A stretch of 64,000 bases of DNA from Leptobrachium leishanense (lineage: Eukaryota; Chordata; Amphibia; Anura; Megophryidae): NCBI GenBank assembly GCA_009667805.1, contig CM019069.1:56920422-56984421 (forward strand). The letters run 5' to 3'. Position 1 is the stretch's first letter. Each line of letters starts with the position of its first letter. The position numbers and the translations under genes were made by a program. Of this stretch, positions 57,665 to 64,000 are shown piece by piece. Under the pieces are notes generated by a model. That model worked only from the letters and a program-made list of their open reading frames with translations, made no database searches and was not told the origin of the DNA.

Positions 57665-58469
57665 TAGGCTTGTGCACCGATTTTTTTTTTCGGTTCGATT
57701 CCGTTCGGCTCGTTTGGATGTTTAAACTTTTCGATTCGGCTCGTTTCGACCGATTTCTGTTTCGATTCGGTTCGGTTCGACTCGTTTTTCGTGTACATTT
57801 TTTTTCGGAATATCGACCATTTTTCGTATTTTCAGGTCACTTAGCTCGTTTTTTGTATCGACTTTTCGAGATTTCGGAAATTTTCGTATTTTTCGGAACC
57901 TCTGTTCTCCTCGTTTCAAAGTTTGGTAGTCCCTGAACCAAAGAGGAGGAGCTGCTCGCGTGTAAATTCACATATATATAGCAGAGGCTGTCAGCAGGAT
58001 CTGCCCAATTATTTAGAGGAAAAAAATGTGAACTGTTTTTTACAGTTTCTGTTATATGGTTAGGGTAGGATCTTGGGTTCCTGCAGAGGTTTGGCCAGGA
58101 CAGGTGTTAACCTCTTAATTAACCTCACCCAAGAGATGTCCTTTTGGTTTAAGTCTTGGACATAGAGTATTGAAGATCACTCCTGAATTTCCCAACAACT
58201 TTGAAGTGGACAGTCATCATCGAATTTCAGAATAAAACAGCTGGAACCGAAATCACGAATGGAACCGAAATTATGAATAGAGTGAAAATAATTTTCGATT
58301 TGACACATTTCAAGTCCATTCGAAAATTCCGAAAATATTTCGTTTCGGCTCGGAAAACTTTTCGGATCTGTCATTTTCGGATCTAAAAATTTTCGGAAAA
58401 TCGGCCGCATCCGAAAACATGAATCGGGAAATTTCGTGAAAATTCCGAAACCCGAAACGCACATCCCTA
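57665..58469. mobile_element. TTTCGG-rich hAT element, long form, exact TSD
   Basis: An 805-bp element that begins TAGGCTTGTGCACCG and ends CGCACATCCCTA, with exact 8-bp GTATTATG at 57657-57664 and 58470-58477. The paralogous site at 9531-9545 (ATTGTATAGTGTGGG) lacks the element. The 167-residue frame ending at 57936 runs into its arm and is not a gene. Confidence 0.93.
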
Positions 58470-58648
58470 GTATTATGTGGGATGTATTCAAAGGACCTCA
58501 GACTACCAGAGGGTAGATTAGAACTCTTCCTGTTTTATCTCATTCAGCTGACATCTCTTATCTTGGTTAGCCTGGATCACAGTAGACCTCCTGCAGCTTT
58601 ATCTAATCATTCCATTCTTCACCTCAAAAACTGTATAATACTGTAGAA

Positions 58649-58831
58649 CAGGGGTTCCCAACCTCAGTCCTCAAGTACCTCCAACAGGTCAGGTTTTCCG
58701 GATAGCTGAAGCACAGCACAGGTGATATGATTTGCTGCTCAGTGATGCAGGATTCAGTCTGCGTTTCCCGAACGTAATGCTTAAAACCTGGCCTGTTAGG
58801 GGTACTTGAGGACCGTGGTTGGGAACCACTG
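58649..58831. mobile_element. hAT MITE (CAGTGTTTCCC family)
   Basis: Ends CAGGGGTTCCCAACC and GGTTGGGAACCACTG, flanked by CTGTAGAA (58641-58648) and CTCTAGAA (58832-58839). Confidence 0.85.
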
Positions 58832-59315
58832 CTCTAGAAGATAAACCAGAGCAGTAAAGTAAAACCTTTGCACAGATTTTGGTAAATGTTGCATCATGGG
58901 GAAAAAAAACTAACTTTATTTTTCCTTTTCACATGCAATTGATTCAAACAAAGAAAAAAAAACAGCAGCATGTGTTTTATTTGTAATCACGTAATCTAGT
59001 TACAGCTTATGTAAGTGGTAGTGTCCCTTTAAAACATAACATTTAACTTTTACTCTTGCTATTAAATAATGTCAGGTCCCTTATTCCCTCAAAGGAGCCA
59101 TTTACACCTGGACAAAGTTTTGGCCCAAAATTTGTATTGAAGCACTGTAATCAGGGATACCCTAAACCAGGGAGGACAAACTACTTCCCTTCACCCTGGA
59201 TGTTGATGGCCTACAAGTTCCAGAAATATTTGAGCGCAGAAGCAGAGAATTATGGGAGTTGTAGATCAGTAATATCTGTGGGTGGTGATTATACATCCCT
59301 TGCAAGGCTCTAGGC

Positions 59316-59426
59316 CAGTGACAGCAAACCTCGGATGTTTTGATGCTCCCACAGGTTTAAGGGTGGCGAGGCAATTTGGAGCATATATTCTGAAATACCT
59401 GGGGGTGCCAATGTTTGCTATCACTG
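59316..59426. mobile_element. 111-bp hAT MITE (CAGTGACAGCAAACC family)
   Basis: Ends CAGTGACAGCAAACCTCGG and CCAATGTTTGCTATCACTG, flanked by exact CTCTAGGC at 59308-59315 and 59427-59434. Confidence 0.88.
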
Positions 59427-59681
59427 CTCTAGGCAAAGCATGGTCACAGGGTCCCCCATCCTGCCTATTTCTCTAGTGGTCCACTGAGTTTGTGCTCTAA
59501 GAGCAAAGTGCCAACCATGCAGAGTGTTAAACCCATGGATCATGGGGGAACAATAGGATGTATGGAGCTGTGTTCATTGTTTGCGTGGTGCCCCATGCTT
59601 GCAAACCCTAAGGGAGTTTCTAGATCCAAGTAGGATTGTTTCTCCAACCATCCTATAACTCATACTTGCGGAGCGTAAATA

Positions 59682-60076
59682 AAGGTTGAGCACGCCTTAT
59701 CCCCTAATTCTAAGACCCGGAAGAATCAGAAGACCGGAGTTTTCAGTTTCGTCCAGATTTTAGTGGTTCCAGACCAGTGGCACTCTGTATGGTCGCTGCC
59801 GCTGAGGTACGTCCGATCACTGCAGGAGACCTTGACACACACTGGGAGCAGCATATCACATGCTGCTTGGAGTCACGCTGGCTTGGCAACAAGTTCGCAA
59901 CAAGAGCTGCAGAGCGCACCCGGTGTGTGTAAACCCTAGGAGCAGCAGCAGGAAGGAAGTCGCGGCTCTCCTCCTGAGATCTCTGTCCTCTAAAACATTG
60001 GATTCTCCTGGATTCTGAAATCAAAAATTCGGAATGATTAGGGTCCGAACATTCCGGATGAAAGGTGCTCAAGCTG
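59682..60076. mobile_element. Tigger-like MITE (GGTTGAGCACC family)
   Basis: Ends AAGGTTGAGCACGCCTTATC and GGTGCTCAAGCTG, with TA at 59680-59681 and 60077-60078. Inner arms contain GGAAGAATCAG and TTCTCCTGGATTCTG. Confidence 0.65.
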
Positions 60077-60078
60077 TA

Positions 60079-61230
60079 CAATACGAAAGAACAAACTCCA
60101 TCCCTGAGAATCTAAAATCACTGCTCAAACATCAGAACATCCAATAATAACCTCCAACCATTTCCTAGACATTGCATTATTTAAGGAGTCAGCATTGCAG
60201 AAATGCATTAATAATAACAGGGGACATTTTTAGTCTGCGGCGCCTCTTTAACTTACCCCTGAGATTCTGTCATTATGATTAAAAATTGATTATGTGAGTT
60301 GAAATTTGTAACAGTTCCGCCCAATTAGAGACTGTGAAGTCCAACAAAGATTTTCTGTACGAAGAGGTGACGATTTAACTATTTCTCGGATAATTTTATG
60401 AGATATTAGCAATGATTACAGCAATGATGGACTGTACATAATTAATGTTTCTTATGCGTGTTACATATTTCTTTCATCAGTGCTGATTATGATCCAGATT
60501 GTGTTTGCTGGTAATTAATAAAGCAAAGCGGCGAATATAAACACGGCACTGCATGAATTCATGCTAATAGAGAATTAATGGAAGCATTCCGTCGTTACAG
60601 TAGACCTCTTCTTCCCACCTTTTGCATGGCGGGTAGTTGTTTCCTCCTGTCTCAGTAGTTTACTCACCATCCCCCTGCCAGTGCTTAAATAGCACAATTA
60701 ATGAGTTTCAGTAACAAGGTATGGTAAGCAAGCAGTGACAGCACCGACATGAGCTAATCCTCCACTCTTGGATGATGGGTGGTTGCTTCCATAGGGAGAA
60801 AGGCCACATTCCACCAATGTTGCACCAAATACATAAATTTAACATCTGGATAGCTGATTATCTCTGGTGAGTAAATTAAGTCAGGCACCTTTCCCTGCCT
60901 CAAAACGACTTATTCCCTTTGAGGCAAAACGTTTATCAGATTACTGCTGGGAAGGCGAATAAATTAACCATACAGGCACACACTCAGATGCTGCGGAGCA
61001 GTAGTTATTAATATTTTCCATGGCCCCTGTCGTGGCAATAAATACATGTAAAAATCCCTGAATTACCTCTGGTCTTGCAGAGGGAGGTGTGATATGTCAC
61101 TTCCTCAGTCCATACGCAGCAGAACGCTGGGACCAAATAGATCCCATTGTTCAGCCGCAAAAACAATGCAACCCCACTGACAAGAGCTCACATTGATATT
61201 TCTCTCTAGCGGCTCTTTATTACCGGCTAT
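60079..61230. other. Largely unique spacer with candidate conserved block
   Basis: The block 60280-60720 is non-repetitive and contains GGTAATTAATAAAGC, GCTAATAGAGAATTAATGG and ACATAATTAATG, which are homeodomain-like words. No exon was recognised. Confidence 0.35.
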
Positions 61231-61954
61231 GGGCCCTATTACATTCTTCACGCAAAAATGCATGGTAAACGCGTGAATTTTTGCGCGAGGCGTCAAACGT
61301 TAACGAGCGTAAATCAGCGCTGGTATTCCAATCCTCGTGCATTTTTTCATCCGTCAAAAAATAATGCGCAAAAACGCACGCGCATTAATGTTGCGCGCAG
61401 AAATCAGTGTGCGGACTATTTTTTTCACGCGATTCAGCCAATCAGAATTAAGAACCTTAATTGTCTCACGTTAAGTTTTTGCGCCTGTCAAAGTCAATCT
61501 GAGCATATATGCTGTATAAAAAAAAACAACACGCACAACTTCTCAAATTTATTGGTTTGGGATGTGTAGAATGTGTAACTATACTTTGCTGCGTATTTTT
61601 TTTTGGGCTGGTGTATTTGGGTTCGTCCAGGTTCATAGAATTTGCCTTTAACACCAGCTTTTAGGAGTTGCTAAAATTATGCGCACAAAGGCTGTGCGTT
61701 ACAAACTGCGCATAGATTGTAATACCATCCGCGTACCAGCGCACAAACGCATTTGCGCTCGCAATGTTAAGTATAGGACGCGCGAAGTACAGTAAGCTCG
61801 CGCAGCGTTCGCGCAGGTTCACCCGCGGTAGACGTATACACGCGTTTGTTGCGCTGACAATGTAATACGACGTTCAGCGCAAAGGGTTTTGCCCCTCGCG
61901 TTAATGTGTTTTTGTGCACGCGTTAACGTTTGCGTGAAGAATGTAATAGGGCCC
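61231..61954. mobile_element. CpG-rich palindromic MITE (GGGCTCTATT family), copy 3
   Basis: Ends GGGCCCTATTACATTCTTCA and GAAGAATGTAATAGGGCCC are inverted over about 20 bp. Interior words (ACGCGATTCAGCCAATCAGA, GACGGA-type and GCGCAAA) match the 24834 and 30029 copies in reverse orientation. No clean flanking duplication was seen. Confidence 0.8.
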
Positions 61955-63430
61955 ACATTGGAAAAGGCTCCATGGTAGCTAATATTATCGTAAACACTAA
62001 TACATGTGTTCTCTTGGGGTTTTTTGATATATCTGTGAAGAAAACCTAGAAGGAGCCATTGTAGAAGACTATACTTTGGATTGTTAGATGTTATAAAATG
62101 CAAAGTGGGCAAGTGAGAATTTGTAATGTTTAGGTACATTCTCGAAGGCAAAAAAAAAACAACCTGCGTCTCTGTTTCCCTAAAAAAGGAATAAAAGTGT
62201 CAGGAGTATTAGATGGAACAGGAAAATAGAAATTGATGTAACAATGTAGATGGGAACCTTGAACGTTCTAGGTCTTCGATATCAATGTCTGGACCTTACT
62301 GTGATTCAACAGCTAATTGACACAAAGGAAATAAAAATAATAAATATAAAACTGAAATATAATATATCCTTTTCTATTTTATCTGTAGCGGAAGATGTGA
62401 TATAATGCTAGCTGATTTTACATTTGGGCCTAGCAATTATATCAGGAGAAGAGTTAAATTTTATTGGCTTTTATACAAAACACGGGCTGCTTCAATTATC
62501 AAGATCATGGGCCGTCTTTGTGATATAACAGATTCCATCTCGCTAGACAGATTATTTTCTTTCTAACGAACATTAAAATTTTAATAATTTAGTTTAATAA
62601 CCCAATAAAACAGCATTATGGACTGCTAATACACTACATAAAGTATTATTAAAATAACACACTATAAAAGAATATTATGTTACAGAGGTAAAAACATTTA
62701 ATCAACGCAAAACTATTATTCCACTTTCTCTTGGTGACTCTGCGTCTCTCCGAGTCCTCAGTCGTGCATCACCAAAAAATAGATAAAATAAGTATCGACT
62801 AGTCTTACTGATCACATTCCATAATACGCTGAAAGTTAGCAATTTTAAAAACCTTTCCTGCCGTCTCCCCAATGAGCCTGAATGGATTTCATCAACCACG
62901 AAAAATTTAGTGAAATATTATGGCAAGCCTCTAGTTTGGAATCACACAACTCATTTACCATAAAATTCTATTGAAAATTGTTCAATCAATGGTATATTCT
63001 AAAAAAAGTAAATAAATTGATTGTATTATATAAAATATTTCTTTACATGCTTTCATGTCCTTTGTTATTTATTTATATCAATGATTTTGATTATTAGTCT
63101 TTACAAGCAAAGGTATTTTAAAAATGTGTATACAGTACAAAACATCTATCTCATTATTAGCTTCAATGACATGATCACCATGTTTAAGAAATATGTACTA
63201 TTTATATTTTTTATTTATTTTTATTGTATTAGACAATTTCTGTTTTAATTGGCAAAAAAATGGAAATATAGGAAATTGGTTGACAATGTTTGATTATGTA
63301 TTACTTCCAAGAGACCTGTGAAGTACGAAGACTTGTATAATGTTTACTAATTGCTAGAGTCCATATAAATCATTGCTTAACCCATTTGGCAACAGTATAA
63401 TCAGAACATGTATTCAATGTTTTTATTTCC
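61955..63430. other. AT-rich spacer
   Basis: No gene was recognised. Confidence 0.45.
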
Positions 63431-63433
63431 TAC

Positions 63434-63706
63434 TCAATAGAGGAGTCTCGCACTCCCCTTGCCACATGAGCTACAGTTTGGTATACGAGTTGTGTCACAT
63501 TTGACATGGAAAAGACTCAAGTGGTGAAGGTAATTCAGTATTATGTTTTCGGATAATAGATTTATGGTTGATCGTACCTTGATTCTTTTAGATGTTTCCC
63601 CGACACATAGCATTCCACATGGGCATTTAAGAATATTAATGGCTAGTGGAGATTTACGCATGAAATAGATCTTAAATCCACGTCCCCTTTGTCGATTCAC
63701 CCACAA
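63434..63706 (-). pseudogene. Penelope-like element GIY-YIG endonuclease remnant
   Basis: The minus-strand frame contains AINILKCPCGMLCVGETSKRIKVR. It matches the start of the GIY-YIG domain that ends Penelope-like reverse transcriptases (CPCG followed by YVG-T and a basic helix). After about residue 50 the expected INxHKSxIR continuation is found in another frame, so there is a frameshift near 63560, and the end is lost. No reverse transcriptase part is visible in the window. The copy is dead. Confidence 0.75.
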
Positions 63707-63908
63707 CGTGAATCAATGAAAGGAGACCTTAATGAATGAATTGTGTGGGAACAAATTAACAATTGTGAGGCTTGTTTCAGTTGGTCTCAGTACATTATTT
63801 AGGTACATCATGTTAAATTGGGCTGTGACCTCCTCTGATTTAATAGAAGAAATATCCTCTCGCTTCTTTTTTATCTTTTTATCTCTACTATGCATGTCCG
63901 ATATCTGG

Positions 63909-63949
63909 GCTCCTGAGGAAGCTGTGCTATGCAGTGAAATGCGTAGAGC
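63909..63949 (+). ncRNA. Degenerate hammerhead ribozyme motif
   Basis: Stem I GCTC (63909-63912) pairs with GAGC (63946-63949). Then come CTGAGGA (one change from CTGATGA), a stem II built on CTG/CAG, GAAA (63936-63939), TGCG (CGCG with a CpG-type change) and TA. All parts are in hammerhead order. The T-to-G change in the core is expected to abolish or strongly reduce cleavage. It lies within 300 bp of the Penelope endonuclease remnant but on the opposite strand. Confidence 0.6.
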
Positions 63950-64000
63950 ATGTAGATTAATTTTTTTGCTCTTTTAGATAATGACTTCATCCACTGGCAC

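Larger units (their letters stand above)
57428..59028. mobile_element. TTAA-flanked MITE (AGGGACACTACC family), interrupted twice
   Basis: It is paralogous to 9268-9989: shared TTATTGTGTTTATTTGATGT, CACATCATTGTATTATGTGG, GTTGCATCATGGGG and GTAAGTGGTAGTGTCCCT. The left terminal repeat is missing. Two hAT elements sit inside (57665-58469 and 58649-58831). The 9268 copy shows the empty sites. Confidence 0.8.

Noticed and set aside
57433..57936. 167-residue plus-strand open frame
   Set aside because: It crosses from a TTAA-flanked MITE into the arm of a hAT element; the second half is low-complexity F, R and S coding from TTTCGG words.

Overview
The window looks like a piece of a vertebrate nuclear genome, most likely from a frog or another amphibian. 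This is an inference from its content: AT-rich DNA packed with small palindromic DNA transposons, fragments of L2-type LINEs, Penelope-like elements, a piggyBac-type element with CCTCCCTGGCGG ends, and minisatellites. I found no exon of a host protein gene, no functional tRNA or rRNA gene, no CRISPR array and no bacterial-type operon. The short open frames I examined are chance frames, shadows of tandem repeats, or worn pieces of transposons. The window is best described as a gene desert or a very large intron.

Layout. 1-6 kb: a Harbinger-type MITE, a block of three hAT MITEs in which another Harbinger MITE sits inside a target-site duplication, a hairpin-bearing repeat, more short hAT elements and an L2 tail. 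6.7-7.6 kb: a 73-bp minisatellite. 8-11.4 kb: L2 fragments, a tRNA-like repeated block, a TTAA-flanked element and another Harbinger MITE. 14.3-15.1 kb: a 34-bp minisatellite and a GC-rich unclassified repeat. 15.7-19.3 kb: TA-flanked MITEs nested in each other and two TTTCGG-rich hAT elements. 18.4-22.6 kb: a Penelope-like terminal region carrying an intact-looking hammerhead ribozyme motif. It was later hit by a hAT element and by a piggyBac-type element, and the latter was hit by a second hAT element that contains a minisatellite.

23-31 kb: Harbinger-like palindromic MITEs, a pyrimidine-rich tract, and a large foldback around telomere-like repeats. 32-41.6 kb: more nested MITEs, L2 pieces, and a 2.26-kb hAT element with an exact 8-bp target duplication whose interior is a roughly 1.7-kb minisatellite with an 18-bp unit. 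44-51 kb: L2, TA-flanked MITEs, a 411-bp hAT element, a solo LTR-like element and Penelope-type stem-loops. 53-61.9 kb: hAT MITE tandems, a TTAA-flanked element broken by two dated insertions, and two CpG-rich palindromic MITEs. 63.4-64 kb: a decayed Penelope GIY-YIG endonuclease frame next to a second, degenerate hammerhead motif.

What ties the window together is transposon layering. Because many insertions keep exact target-site duplications (8 bp for hAT, 3 bp TWA for Harbinger-type, TTAA for piggyBac/Kolobok-type, TA for mariner-type), the order of several insertions can be read directly. Unique stretches between elements (about 13.5-13.8, 28.0-28.4, 42.4-42.9 and 60.3-60.7 kb) look less repetitive and may hold conserved noncoding elements, but I cannot test that here.
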